From: Candidatus Ancaeobacter aquaticus
Lineage (GTDB): Bacteria; Auribacterota; Ancaeobacteria; Ancaeobacterales; Ancaeobacteraceae
DNA: 64,000 bases
NCBI GenBank assembly: GCA_030765405.1
Contig: JAVCCP010000007.1
Span: 1 to 64,000 of the forward strand
Direction: 5' to 3'
Positions 46,189 through 55,189 of this stretch are shown here, piece after piece. Position numbers and translations under genes: made by a program. A model generated the notes under the pieces. That model was not told the DNA's origin and ran no database searches. It saw only the letters and a list, made by a program, of their open reading frames with translations. Positions within the stretch are counted from its first letter, which is position 1. Each line of letters begins with the position of its first letter.

Positions 46189-48602
46189 ATAATCAATCAA
46201 ACCTAAAATTAGACAGCACGTCACAATCACATGACAAAAAAGGTCTGTGGTCTGTAGTCTGTGATCTCTGGTCTTCAATGAATATAAGAGATATATTCAT
46301 TTTATTTATTCTCTCCCTTATACCATTATTCTGGTTCAAAGAAGGGTGTTTCATAGCGAGTGGGGATGTTGCTCAGTACCTTGATATTTCTAATCTGATG
46401 CGTTTTTTTCCTTGGGCATGGTCTGAGAGAATAGCCGCCGGCGAACCCTGTCTTCATACAACATTTTCTCTTCCGATAGGTTATTTCTGGCTTATATTAA
46501 AAAAGCTTGGAGTACACATGATTAGCATCGAAAAGCTATGGGTGTTTATGACATTCTTTGCTTCAGCAGTTTCGATGTATATTTTTGTTAGAGGATTTAT
46601 AAAAGATAACAAAAGTTGCGCTCCTTTGTTTGCAGGAATCTTTTACACTTATAATCTCTTTCTTGTAGTCGCCCCATTGATTGTTCAATACAATTTGGCC
46701 CCGCTTTATATGTTTGGCCCTCTTACCCTGAGTTTTTGGTCGAGAGGACTTGCATCTGAAAGTAATAAAAAGCGATACGGATATGCAGCACTGTGCGCTC
46801 TTTCAAGCATGTTATATACCCATACGAATGTGAATATGCCACATGTTGCAGCCTTTTTTGTCATTGTAATCGTACTGACAATATATCACTTTATTTTTAC
46901 GTCTAAGAAAATATTAGGTGATATATCGTTTATTCTTGTCAGTGGTCTCTTATATGTGAGTGTTAACATTTGGTGGATTGTTGGTTCTTTCTATCAGATG
47001 GTGCAAATAAGCGATGTTGTGCAGAGTACTAGAAGCGGATGGCATTTGCTTGGTGCTACACATTTAAATGATGCCTTTAGACTGCTTGGTTTTTGGGCAT
47101 GGGATCATAAACATTTAGACCTATATTATTTCCCTTTTCATCAGCATTACGATTCATGGGGAATGCTTCTGGTAAGTTATGGGATAATCATGCTTGCGAT
47201 TATGGCGATTGTCATGAAGAAAAGACAGGCACTTTTCCCCGCACTTCTTCTTGTGTGCGGATTATTTCTCGTTAAAGGTGCAAACGGCCCCGGGGGGGGC
47301 TTGTATGAATATTTCTGGAAGAATATTTATGGGTTGTGGGTGTTTCGGGAGCCCTGGTCTAAATTTACTCATATAAATGTATTTGCACTATCACTGCTTT
47401 TTGGAATATCCGTTAACGCTATCTACGATAAAATTATAAACTGGAGTAGGTCATGCGACGATTCAAGAGGAGCGCGCGTGTTTCAGCATGTCAAAAGATC
47501 TATTGTCATGACATTTCCTCTTATGATTGTATCAATGGTGTTGCTTAATTGCTATCCCGCTGTTACTGGTGAAATAATTTGGGATCAATATAATATGAAT
47601 ATACGATCAATGCATGTTAAGGTGCCTGAATATTGGCCTCGATTGGGAAAGTGGTTTGAAGATAATGACCAGTACGCAAGGGTGTTCTTATTGCCTAAAA
47701 CAGGTTATGCAAAAGCCGCATATGATTGGGAATCTGGTTTTACATCAGCAACGACTGCTGCAATCTCATTTTTGCCGAATCAGCTAGCATATTGGACAGA
47801 TTTTCCGATTACACGTGCGCATGGTCTCTTTAATAAAGTAATACCGATAATCTATAAAAATAAAGGTATGCATGCGGCTGATTATTTGAGGTTGTTAGGG
47901 GTTAAATATATTCTGCAACAAAATGATATTTCGTGGCAGTTTACCTATGATGATGCAATTCCCCATAAAAAAATTACATCCATTTTAAATAATATGGAAG
48001 GAATAAAACCTTTGATGACCTTTGGGAAATTGGATCTTTATGAAATTGACAGCGCTTTACCAATTATATATGCTGCAGATACCATGACGTTTATTAACGA
48101 TAAAGAAAAGGATGTTTTTAGCATAAATAAAGCTGATCTTTTAAGCGCTCCGTTTGTTTTTGGCAAGCAACCAAATATGACACAGGGGGATACAGCAAAA
48201 TCGTTTAATCCTATTAAAAAAATTGTAAGAATAAATCCAGTTAAATATGTTGTAAACGTTAAAGCACAAAAGCCGTACTGGATAGTTTTTAATGAGTCAT
48301 TTAATCCTGGATGGCAAGCAAGAATATCTATGTCAGAGAATATGAGTATTATGAGAGGGTCAGTACTCAGGGATATGATCTTTTATGGCAGTACCTCCAG
48401 TATAGCAAAAAGACACGAAATGATTAATGGTTTTGCAAATGGGTGGTATATTAATCAAACAGGGCAATATAGCGTTGTTATTGAATATATCCCTCAGGGG
48501 TACTATGAAGTGGGAAAAATCATTTCATGGGTTTGTGGTATAGTGTGCTTGTTTTTTATGTTTCAGATGATCTGTGCTCGTTCTGCAAAAAAGATTTTAT
48601 GA
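46185..48602 (+). CDS. Large polytopic membrane protein, AftD/YfhO-like putative GT-C glycosyltransferase (short form)
   Basis: The product has up to 805 residues. After the first span comes CFIASGDVAQYLD, then about ten spans to residue 440 and an outer C-terminal region ending with FNESFNPGWQAR, INGFANGWY and a final span. Shared blocks include DAFRLLGFWAWD, FREPWSKF and LLGVKYILQQND. It lacks the extra beta-domains of the long forms. ATG 46185 overlaps the upstream stop and follows AAAGAGA. ATG 46278 fits the paralogue's N-terminus better and would exclude a heptanucleotide repeat now encoding GLWSVVCDLWSS. An eight-G run lies at 47292-47299. Confidence 0.75.
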   Translation: MNNQSNLKLDSTSQSHDKKGLWSVVCDLWSSMNIRDIFILFILSLIPLFWFKEGCFIASGDVAQYLDISNLMRFFPWAWSERIAAGEPCLHTTFSLPIGYFWLILKKLGVHMISIEKLWVFMTFFASAVSMYIFVRGFIKDNKSCAPLFAGIFYTYNLFLVVAPLIVQYNLAPLYMFGPLTLSFWSRGLASESNKKRYGYAALCALSSMLYTHTNVNMPHVAAFFVIVIVLTIYHFIFTSKKILGDISFILVSGLLYVSVNIWWIVGSFYQMVQISDVVQSTRSGWHLLGATHLNDAFRLLGFWAWDHKHLDLYYFPFHQHYDSWGMLLVSYGIIMLAIMAIVMKKRQALFPALLLVCGLFLVKGANGPGGGLYEYFWKNIYGLWVFREPWSKFTHINVFALSLLFGISVNAIYDKIINWSRSCDDSRGARVFQHVKRSIVMTFPLMIVSMVLLNCYPAVTGEIIWDQYNMNIRSMHVKVPEYWPRLGKWFEDNDQYARVFLLPKTGYAKAAYDWESGFTSATTAAISFLPNQLAYWTDFPITRAHGLFNKVIPIIYKNKGMHAADYLRLLGVKYILQQNDISWQFTYDDAIPHKKITSILNNMEGIKPLMTFGKLDLYEIDSALPIIYAADTMTFINDKEKDVFSINKADLLSAPFVFGKQPNMTQGDTAKSFNPIKKIVRINPVKYVVNVKAQKPYWIVFNESFNPGWQARISMSENMSIMRGSVLRDMIFYGSTSSIAKRHEMINGFANGWYINQTGQYSVVIEYIPQGYYEVGKIISWVCGIVCLFFMFQMICARSAKKIL
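46243..46274 (+). repeat. Heptanucleotide repeat (GTCTGTG-type), copy 1
   Basis: Four tandem 7-base units run GTCTGTG, GTCTGTA, GTCTGTG, ATCTCTG, with a partial fifth GTCT. The repeat ends three bases before an in-frame ATG at 46278. The same unit, in the opposite orientation, occurs at 57263-57290. I recall odd database proteins with runs like LWSVVCG that come from such repeats. Confidence 0.7.
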
Positions 48603-50004
48603 GTTTCCTCAGTGGTTTAATCTTTGCCAAAAAGAGCTGGATTGATGTGATAGAAGTAAAATAGGCTAAGATTGGTGCCAGGATGCCAAAAATTTTGTAT
48701 TTTCTTAAATAAGCTTTGTATTGCACGCTGATTTTTATTTTTTTTGTATCCCTTAAAGCGTTTATTCGTTCTTCTTTCGAGAATTCAGGTGTTTGGAAAT
48801 ATGGCTGATCTGATGTGAGGGATGCACTGTTGAGGTATATCTCTGGTGGAATAAGAAAGTAATTATTTTTTTCTACCCATTTGTACAGCTCTGTCCCCGG
48901 AAAGGGGACAAGATTATGAAAACAAATATCGTAGACTGGATATTTTTGAGCCAATTGTACTGATAAATCCAGATCGGCTTGAGTTTCTGTAGGGCTTCCA
49001 ATCAAGAAGAAGAGAGTAATATCAAATCCTAGTTCACACGCATTTTTTATAGTTTCATCTACCTTGCTAATATCCTGGCTTTTTTTTATGGCTTTCAATA
49101 CTTTGTTTGAGCCGCTTTCTACAGGAATAGATATTGCATAAAAACCTGATTTACGCATAGCTGAAAGGAGTTCTCTGTCAACTCTGTCTGCTCGTATTCC
49201 GCTGGAACATTCAAGAAGGAGAGGTCCAAAATGTGCATCTTTTATCATTGAACATATTTCTTTTGCACGTTTTGCATCGAGAGTAAAGTTGTCGTCGATG
49301 AAGTCAAACTTTGTATATCCTCTTTGTGTCCAAAAAGAAAGTTCCTCGATAACTTTATGAGGTGTTTTTGGTCTAAATTTTCCACCAATAGATGTTCCTA
49401 CAGCACAGTAGGTACATTCATAAGGGCAGCCCCTTGATGTGAGGATTGCGATCTTATCAGTAATATATTTTTCAAGCTCAAACTTCTCAAATTTTGGATA
49501 GGGAATGCTGTTGAAATCATTCATCATGGGGCGATGCCCGGTAAAAGCAGTTTCTCCTGTAGCTGTATCTCTATGATAAATACCTTTTACTTCTTTTGTA
49601 TTATCATTTGTACATAATTCAAGAAGTGTTTCCTCTCCTTCTTGAAAGACAGCATAATCGATGCTCGGACATTCTGTAAGTATCTTTTCTCTTATTGCTG
49701 AAACATGTGCTCCGCCAACAACTATCTTTGTTTTTGGAAAAAGTGACTTGAGCTTATTTAAAAGTGCGTAGTTTTCCGTATATGAGAATGTCATCATGGT
49801 GATGCCAATCAGATCAGGCTGAAATCTTTTTATAGTATTAATAAGGTCGCTGTGTGTGTGTCCCAGACGCATATCAAGCACTTCATGAGATATGTTCTTA
49901 GATGATAGATTCTCCGATAGATAACCAATACCCAAAGGTGGATAGAGAGGTGGTATCTTATCAAGTTTGTTTTTTGGAAATAGGAGTAATATCTTTTTAA
50001 ACAT
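48556..50004 (-). CDS. Cobalamin-binding-domain radical SAM enzyme
   Basis: The 482-residue protein has a B12-type N-domain (YPPLGIGYLSENL, GGAHVSAI, FQEGEET) and radical SAM ligands Cys193, Cys197 and Cys200 in GCPYECTYC. The DxHxxG motif is absent. It is the last gene of a four-gene minus-strand unit and lies 12 bases after another enzyme of the same class. Its 3' end overlaps the convergent plus-strand membrane protein gene by 47 bases. The substrate is unknown. Confidence 0.9.
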   Translation of the reverse strand: MFKKILLLFPKNKLDKIPPLYPPLGIGYLSENLSSKNISHEVLDMRLGHTHSDLINTIKRFQPDLIGITMMTFSYTENYALLNKLKSLFPKTKIVVGGAHVSAIREKILTECPSIDYAVFQEGEETLLELCTNDNTKEVKGIYHRDTATGETAFTGHRPMMNDFNSIPYPKFEKFELEKYITDKIAILTSRGCPYECTYCAVGTSIGGKFRPKTPHKVIEELSFWTQRGYTKFDFIDDNFTLDAKRAKEICSMIKDAHFGPLLLECSSGIRADRVDRELLSAMRKSGFYAISIPVESGSNKVLKAIKKSQDISKVDETIKNACELGFDITLFFLIGSPTETQADLDLSVQLAQKYPVYDICFHNLVPFPGTELYKWVEKNNYFLIPPEIYLNSASLTSDQPYFQTPEFSKEERINALRDTKKIKISVQYKAYLRKYKIFGILAPILAYFTSITSIQLFLAKIKPLRKLIKSFLQNEHRSSET

Positions 50005-50016
50005 AATCGCTCATGG

Positions 50017-51513
50017 TTAAGATTTTTTACGAATTTCAAAAAAGCGTGCTATACGCCAGAATTTACCGCTCATTATATCTTTTAGGGCCTCTATACACAA
50101 GTACTGCCCTTTAGCAGCTAAGAATATAATTTTACCTAAAATTTCATATTTGTCTAAAAAAAGAATTACTTTTTTTTGCAACAATAGTTTTTTTATGCTC
50201 AGTGGAAGATAAGAATTACAATATAATATATAAAATAGCGCATTTGCGCAGGTATGTTTTAAAAAAGTGTAATTTTTATAATATATTTGATTTTCAGCAT
50301 TTTCAATATAACCTTCTTTTTTTGCTTTTTCGTATAGCGCGGTTCCGGGATAGAAGGTCATAGAGAATAAGTTCATTTTATAGGGTTGTGGCATTGATGC
50401 TAGAAAGGTGAGAGTTTCAATTTTATCGTCAATAGATTCCCAAGGGGTGTCGAGTATAAAGTCAAAATAAGGGGCTTTGATGCGGTTTTTATATTTATTA
50501 AAAAGCATGATCGTTTCGTATGTCTTTTTTATGTCAAAATTTCGGTTAAATAGTTTAGCCGTGCTTGCGCTCGCTGTTTGTATTCCCATACGTACATAAC
50601 ACATACCAGCATCAAGCAGTTGCACGAGTCTTTTCTCGTTTATCGTTGAGGGTGTTATACCTGCAACAGTAAAAGGAAGATTAATCTTATCGGTATAGAT
50701 ATTGCAAAAAGCGGCTATATTTTCATCCGATGTTGCCAAAAAGAGATCATCTTCAAATAAGATTCTTTCGATAAATGGAATATGTTTTTTAACCCATAGC
50801 AATTCTTCGATAACATTATTAAGGCTTCGCCTTCGGTACAGCTTTGGTTCTTTGTGGTATATTTTTTTGAGTGCGTCATTACAGCAATATGCGCAACTAT
50901 ACGGGCAGCCACGTGATGTCAGTGTGAGATATATGGTTGAAAAATGTTTCTTGAAATAATTATCATTGAATAAGCGTATATGTCCGTCATCTAGAAGATA
51001 TTGTTCCTTGTATGCGTAATCAGGGTAGGGGAAAGAATCGATATTTTGCGTTAAAGGCTGTATCTCATTTTTTATGATGGTTCCGTTTTTATTAAACCAG
51101 AGTCCTTTTATTGATTCTGTGGGTTGGTTGTCTTTGAGTGCTATGGCTAATTCCGTAAAAGCGTCTTCACCCTCGCCAATACATATTCCATCAGCATGTT
51201 GAAGAGATTCTTCAGGGCACGTTGAAGGATGTATTCCTCCCCATATAATAAATGCTTTTGTATTTGCTTTTAATGCTTTAGTAAGTTGAATTACACGACC
51301 GAGTTGGTTTGACATAAGTGAAATCCCGATCAGATCAGAATCTTTTACAAGATTGGTTATCTCTTTAAGATTTTCTTCGATAAAATGACAGTGAAAATTC
51401 TGGGGCAAAAAAAGCATGCGTACAGGAATTCCCCTCCGTTTTAGGATTGATGAAAATGTTCTCAAACCAATTGAGTAAATTTCTAAATAAGGTGATATGA
51501 GGGTTACTTGCAT
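50017..51513 (-). CDS. Cobalamin-binding-domain radical SAM enzyme
   Basis: The 498-residue protein has a B12-type N-domain (GISLMSNQLGR, GGIHPSTCPEE, CIGEGEDAF) and radical SAM ligands Cys203, Cys207 and Cys210 in GCPYSCAYC, with another Cys at 211. No DxHxxG motif is present. It begins two bases after the stop of the large membrane protein upstream, so the two are surely coexpressed. This makes a third adjacent pair of such enzymes in the window. Confidence 0.9.
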   Translation of the reverse strand: MQVTLISPYLEIYSIGLRTFSSILKRRGIPVRMLFLPQNFHCHFIEENLKEITNLVKDSDLIGISLMSNQLGRVIQLTKALKANTKAFIIWGGIHPSTCPEESLQHADGICIGEGEDAFTELAIALKDNQPTESIKGLWFNKNGTIIKNEIQPLTQNIDSFPYPDYAYKEQYLLDDGHIRLFNDNYFKKHFSTIYLTLTSRGCPYSCAYCCNDALKKIYHKEPKLYRRRSLNNVIEELLWVKKHIPFIERILFEDDLFLATSDENIAAFCNIYTDKINLPFTVAGITPSTINEKRLVQLLDAGMCYVRMGIQTASASTAKLFNRNFDIKKTYETIMLFNKYKNRIKAPYFDFILDTPWESIDDKIETLTFLASMPQPYKMNLFSMTFYPGTALYEKAKKEGYIENAENQIYYKNYTFLKHTCANALFYILYCNSYLPLSIKKLLLQKKVILFLDKYEILGKIIFLAAKGQYLCIEALKDIMSGKFWRIARFFEIRKKS

Positions 51514-51515
51514 GT

Positions 51516-53873
51516 TTATTTTGTTTTCCTTGTGGGAAAATATGTTAGAAGAAATACTATCAAGATAATAATGGCTGTAAAAGAAATGTATAGTGCTCCT
51601 TCAAAAGTGTATTGCGGTCCGTATTGAATTATTATTTTGTATATACCTGGTTTTGTTACCCACCAACCGTTTGCGTAGCCATTAATAACATAATGATCGA
51701 CTACATGGGTCCACGTATTTTTATGTATGAATGTATCCAAAAAAACTCTCTTTTTAAAAAAGTCTGAATGTGAGATCGTTTGGTCTATGTATGCATGCCA
51801 CTCAAGGGAGTATGTATTATCAAAGATTAGCCAGAATGGCGCGTGGGCATCAATATCAACTATATACCGTGAAGGATTGATCTTTGTTACCATCTTGATT
51901 GGATATGATGTATCTATTGTGGTAAAATTTGATTGTTCCGGTGCTCGTTGTTCCTCAGATAGAAAAATATAAGGAGCTTTTTTTAGAAGCGATGGTTTGA
52001 GTGTAAATAATGAGTTTTTAGTATTCTTATCTACTGTTGCTTCTGGGGTAGAATAGATATGAGGTAATGATTGAGTGACTTTATAGATGTCTAGTTTTCC
52101 AAATGAAGTTATTTTCTTAAGCCCTGTGTCCTGAGATAATCTTTCCGAAAGCATATCGTGCGAGATTGCATCAGGCCAAGTGAACTTCCAATCAACATCT
52201 TTTTGGTGAACGACATAAGTTATCCCAAGAGGTCTCAGGATATCCGAAGCGTGACGGGATGTTTCCGCTTCAGTGATTGAGAAAATGTTATTAAGATACG
52301 CTTGATATTCATTGTGGGGAAAATCTTCATAATAGATAAGGGGGTTAGGGAAAAGGTTTTTTACCGGTGAGCATTCTGCTGTAAAACCTGATTCCCAGTT
52401 AAAACATGATTTGCCATACCCTGTTTTGGGTAAAGGTAATATTCGTGCGTCAGGATCATTTTCTTCAAACCAGTTACTTGCATCATGCCAATATTGGGGA
52501 ACTTTTGCGTGTAGAGATCTCATTTCATAATTGTAGTGATCCCAAATACACTCTCCGGTGAACATCGGAAAGGAGAGCAGGCATATTACGGTAATGATTA
52601 TTGCTGGAAAAATCGTTTTAAAAGAGTGCTTTAATGGAGAAATGTATTTCCTTGAAGCAACTGAGCTTTTATTAACCCATTCCATTAGTGTGTCGAAATA
52701 GTACGAGCATGATATACCTAAAAGAAGACCGTATGAGAGGGTAACAATGGCGGCGAATTTTGCGAATGGCTCCCTGAATATCCAGAATCCCGGCAGAGAA
52801 TTCCAAGCATACTTGTAAAAAAAACCAAATGGTCCGGTTTCACCTTTCATGAGAAAAAGACCAATTAGTGCAAGGAGTGCTGGAAATACGCTTTTTTTTG
52901 TTTGTACAAAAAGAGCGGAAAAGATAAAGATAACAAGACCCCATTCTAAGATGAGGAAGTACCAGCTATCGTAGACATATGCGTATGGGAAATAAGGCAT
53001 GTCTCTGTGCCCAACTCTCCAAGCCCATGATCCCAGAAGCCGGAAAGCATCGGAAAGATGGGTTGCATTAAGCACTTCCCATCCCTTGTGTGAAGCAGAA
53101 ACGGTGTTGCTCATACTTACCATTTTTGTGAAAGAAACACTAATCCACCAAAAATTTACTGCTGTATATAAAATTCCGCACAATACAATGAATATACATG
53201 CGGATACAAAACGATTTCTGTTAGTAGCCAGATAAAATATTAGATATGCTAAAAGGATACCTATAAGGACAAAAAGATGCGTGATATTGAGACTTGCGCT
53301 TGCAAATAGTAGCGAGGTCAAGGCAATGAGAGATGCAAAAAAAATATTTTCTGAAGTATTTTTGCTATGAAGTCCTTTAATGAAAAAGGCAAGGATGAGA
53401 GGGGTGAACATATAAATGGGTGCGAGGTTGTATTGGACAATAAGTGGAGTGTTGGCAACAAACGGATTAATTATATAGAACAAAGCGCCCAGGAGTGTAC
53501 CAATAGTGGATTTGCTGGTTTTAGTAAATAGATTGATTAGATAATACATTGAAAGAGCTGATATGAAAAGCGTTACGCATGCCCATAGTTGTTGAATGAT
53601 GTTAAGGGGGATGGAGAACGATTTTAATAGATACCAAAATGCTCCGTAAGGTAATAAGAAGTGTACTGCAAAATTATGCCTTCCGGCCATGACCTGTTCA
53701 TCCCATGCGTAGGGGAGAAACTTTATGTAGTTAGACAGATCAATATATGCAGCAATATCTCCACCAGCTATAAAGCACCCTTTCTTGAACCAAAGAAGGG
53801 GGATAAGGGACGCAAAAATAAGTATAATTATGTCTCGCAGTATTTTTTTATTCTGTGTGGGTATGATATTCAT
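51516..53873 (-). CDS. Large polytopic membrane protein, AftD/YfhO-like putative GT-C glycosyltransferase (short form)
   Basis: The 785-residue protein is a paralogue of those at 46185, 19352 and 28828. It has SLIPLLWFKKGC, AGGDIAAYIDL, DAFRLLGSWAWR, FREPFAKF, and ends with FDNTYSLEWHAY, INGYANGWW and a last span. I chose ATG at 53873 because its first base is the last base of the upstream stop (TGATG); 52 further in-frame codons upstream would lie inside the neighbouring gene and resemble nothing. It is nearest in layout to the 805-residue protein on the plus strand. Confidence 0.77.
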   Translation of the reverse strand: MNIIPTQNKKILRDIIILIFASLIPLLWFKKGCFIAGGDIAAYIDLSNYIKFLPYAWDEQVMAGRHNFAVHFLLPYGAFWYLLKSFSIPLNIIQQLWACVTLFISALSMYYLINLFTKTSKSTIGTLLGALFYIINPFVANTPLIVQYNLAPIYMFTPLILAFFIKGLHSKNTSENIFFASLIALTSLLFASASLNITHLFVLIGILLAYLIFYLATNRNRFVSACIFIVLCGILYTAVNFWWISVSFTKMVSMSNTVSASHKGWEVLNATHLSDAFRLLGSWAWRVGHRDMPYFPYAYVYDSWYFLILEWGLVIFIFSALFVQTKKSVFPALLALIGLFLMKGETGPFGFFYKYAWNSLPGFWIFREPFAKFAAIVTLSYGLLLGISCSYYFDTLMEWVNKSSVASRKYISPLKHSFKTIFPAIIITVICLLSFPMFTGECIWDHYNYEMRSLHAKVPQYWHDASNWFEENDPDARILPLPKTGYGKSCFNWESGFTAECSPVKNLFPNPLIYYEDFPHNEYQAYLNNIFSITEAETSRHASDILRPLGITYVVHQKDVDWKFTWPDAISHDMLSERLSQDTGLKKITSFGKLDIYKVTQSLPHIYSTPEATVDKNTKNSLFTLKPSLLKKAPYIFLSEEQRAPEQSNFTTIDTSYPIKMVTKINPSRYIVDIDAHAPFWLIFDNTYSLEWHAYIDQTISHSDFFKKRVFLDTFIHKNTWTHVVDHYVINGYANGWWVTKPGIYKIIIQYGPQYTFEGALYISFTAIIILIVFLLTYFPTRKTK

Positions 53874-54811
53874 CAGTGTATGGTAATTACTCCTTTTACG
53901 TTTTTCCAAAAAGCAATAAGGACGGCAATGCCTAAAACCACAAATGAAACGTTTGCAAAGAATTGCGAAATTGTTGTTAAGCCAAGGATGAGGAATATCA
54001 TGCACCCTAAGGCAGTGTATGTAAAGCATATGAGCATTTTTTTAAAGAAAACTATATTACGTATCTTTTTCCACAGTGGATAAAAACATAATAAATAAAT
54101 ACTAATAAATGGGATCATATAGAAATTGGGCAATAAAAGTATCGTGTAATGTGATACTGACGATGAAATCATGATAATCACGTAAAAAAGAATAACGGGA
54201 AAAACGCATGTGCAATACAAAAGAGTAATATGTGATAGCGGTAATCCAAGTATGGCCGTAAAAATATACACACAGATTGATATGCAGATTAAAAAGAGGA
54301 CTGCGGTTATAAGTGTTTTTTTTGTGGGTGCTATTCGTGTGTCTTTATTGAGATAAAAATGTGATTTGTTATCAATAACAAACATGCCATAGACTGGCTT
54401 TGAGCGATAATTCTTAATAGTAAAGGTCGGGATTAATATCCGCTCTTTATGAGGACTATCATGTAGAGTGAGGGTGTTTTCTCCGTCAATAACAGCTTCT
54501 TTTGGAATATAATATTTATAGAGTATTTTATCTTTTTTTATTTTTGTTGAAAGTGGATGGAGGGCATAGCTGTTAATAGATAGATTTGGTGTAGCTAGTT
54601 TCTTGTTGGTGTTCATGCGAAGCTTAAGATAATAAGGTTCCTTATAGGGGAGCGTATATGTAATATCGTTGGTAGCAGACGACATTGTTTTAGTCTCATC
54701 TATCAGCGGAAAGTGATCAATCATATGTGTCGACATACAGAGAAAATACAGCGCAATGAACACTATGTTTGTGGAAACCAATATGATATAGTAATAAAGT
54801 TTTTTATTCAT
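53873..54811 (-). CDS. Membrane protein with outer beta-domain between anchor and C-terminal spans
   Basis: The 312-residue protein has an N-terminal anchor (residues 6-25), a beta-rich outer region (about 45-150: TLPYKEPYYLKLRMN, IPKEAVIDGENTLTL, FTIKNYRSKPVYG) and about five or six spans. The same plan and similar blocks appear in the divergently transcribed protein at 55190 and at the start of the DUF2079 protein. No enzyme motif is visible. It is translationally coupled (TGATG) to the large membrane protein downstream and may be its accessory subunit. This is inference. Confidence 0.7.
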   Translation of the reverse strand: MNKKLYYYIILVSTNIVFIALYFLCMSTHMIDHFPLIDETKTMSSATNDITYTLPYKEPYYLKLRMNTNKKLATPNLSINSYALHPLSTKIKKDKILYKYYIPKEAVIDGENTLTLHDSPHKERILIPTFTIKNYRSKPVYGMFVIDNKSHFYLNKDTRIAPTKKTLITAVLFLICISICVYIFTAILGLPLSHITLLYCTCVFPVILFYVIIMISSSVSHYTILLLPNFYMIPFISIYLLCFYPLWKKIRNIVFFKKMLICFTYTALGCMIFLILGLTTISQFFANVSFVVLGIAVLIAFWKNVKGVITIH

Positions 54812-54901
54812 AATTAAGATATTTAGTGGTATTCTTTTTTTGCGGTAAATTGTACCTAATGGAATACATTAAGTCATCCAAAAAGATAGTGGAAATAGTA
54901 A

Positions 54902-55168
54902 ATGAAATTCAATAAGGCAAGAAGAGCTCTAACTATTTTTTTTATTTTTGTGTTCGTCATTCTTACAAACGGGTTCGCTTATGCATGGGAAGATTGCCCC
55001 TTTGGTTTGCAATATGACCCATACCCGGGTAGATGTGAGAGGTATGTTGATACGAATGGAGATAATTACTGTGATCATTCGCAGACTTCACCGGTTGAGA
55101 GGGAAGAAGCCAATGATGATAACATTTCTAAAATTAAAGAACAAGATCAACCTGTTCTCATTGAATAA
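54902..55168 (+). CDS. Small secreted cysteine protein with calcium-site-like motif
   Basis: The 88-residue protein has a signal peptide ending near AYA-W (residues 1-28), then CPFGLQYDPYPGRC and DTNGDNYCDHSQ. The three cysteines are Cys32, Cys45 and Cys57. Asp50, Asn52, Asp54 and Asp58 are spaced like EF-hand or dockerin-type calcium ligands. I recall a similar DPYPGxC...DxNxDxxCDxSQ motif attached to membrane Fe-S or FMN-related proteins, but I am not certain. It lies 21 bases before a related operon gene. Function is unknown. Confidence 0.72.
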   Translation: MKFNKARRALTIFFIFVFVILTNGFAYAWEDCPFGLQYDPYPGRCERYVDTNGDNYCDHSQTSPVEREEANDDNISKIKEQDQPVLIE

Positions 55169-55189
55169 TCTAATAATAATGAGGTGATA

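Noticed and set aside
34093-48649. Shared 13-mer AAGAGCTGGATTG at about 34094 and 48632
   Set aside because: Only 13 bases match, one copy is intergenic and the other is within a coding region on the other strand; no further symmetry was seen.
53874-54029. 52-residue N-terminal extension of the minus-strand giant
   Set aside because: It lies inside the neighbouring coding region in another frame, while ATG 53873 forms a TGATG junction and aligns with the paralogue's N-terminus.
53661-54083. 140-codon open frame on the plus strand
   Set aside because: It is antisense to two minus-strand membrane protein genes and looks like a reverse shadow of them.
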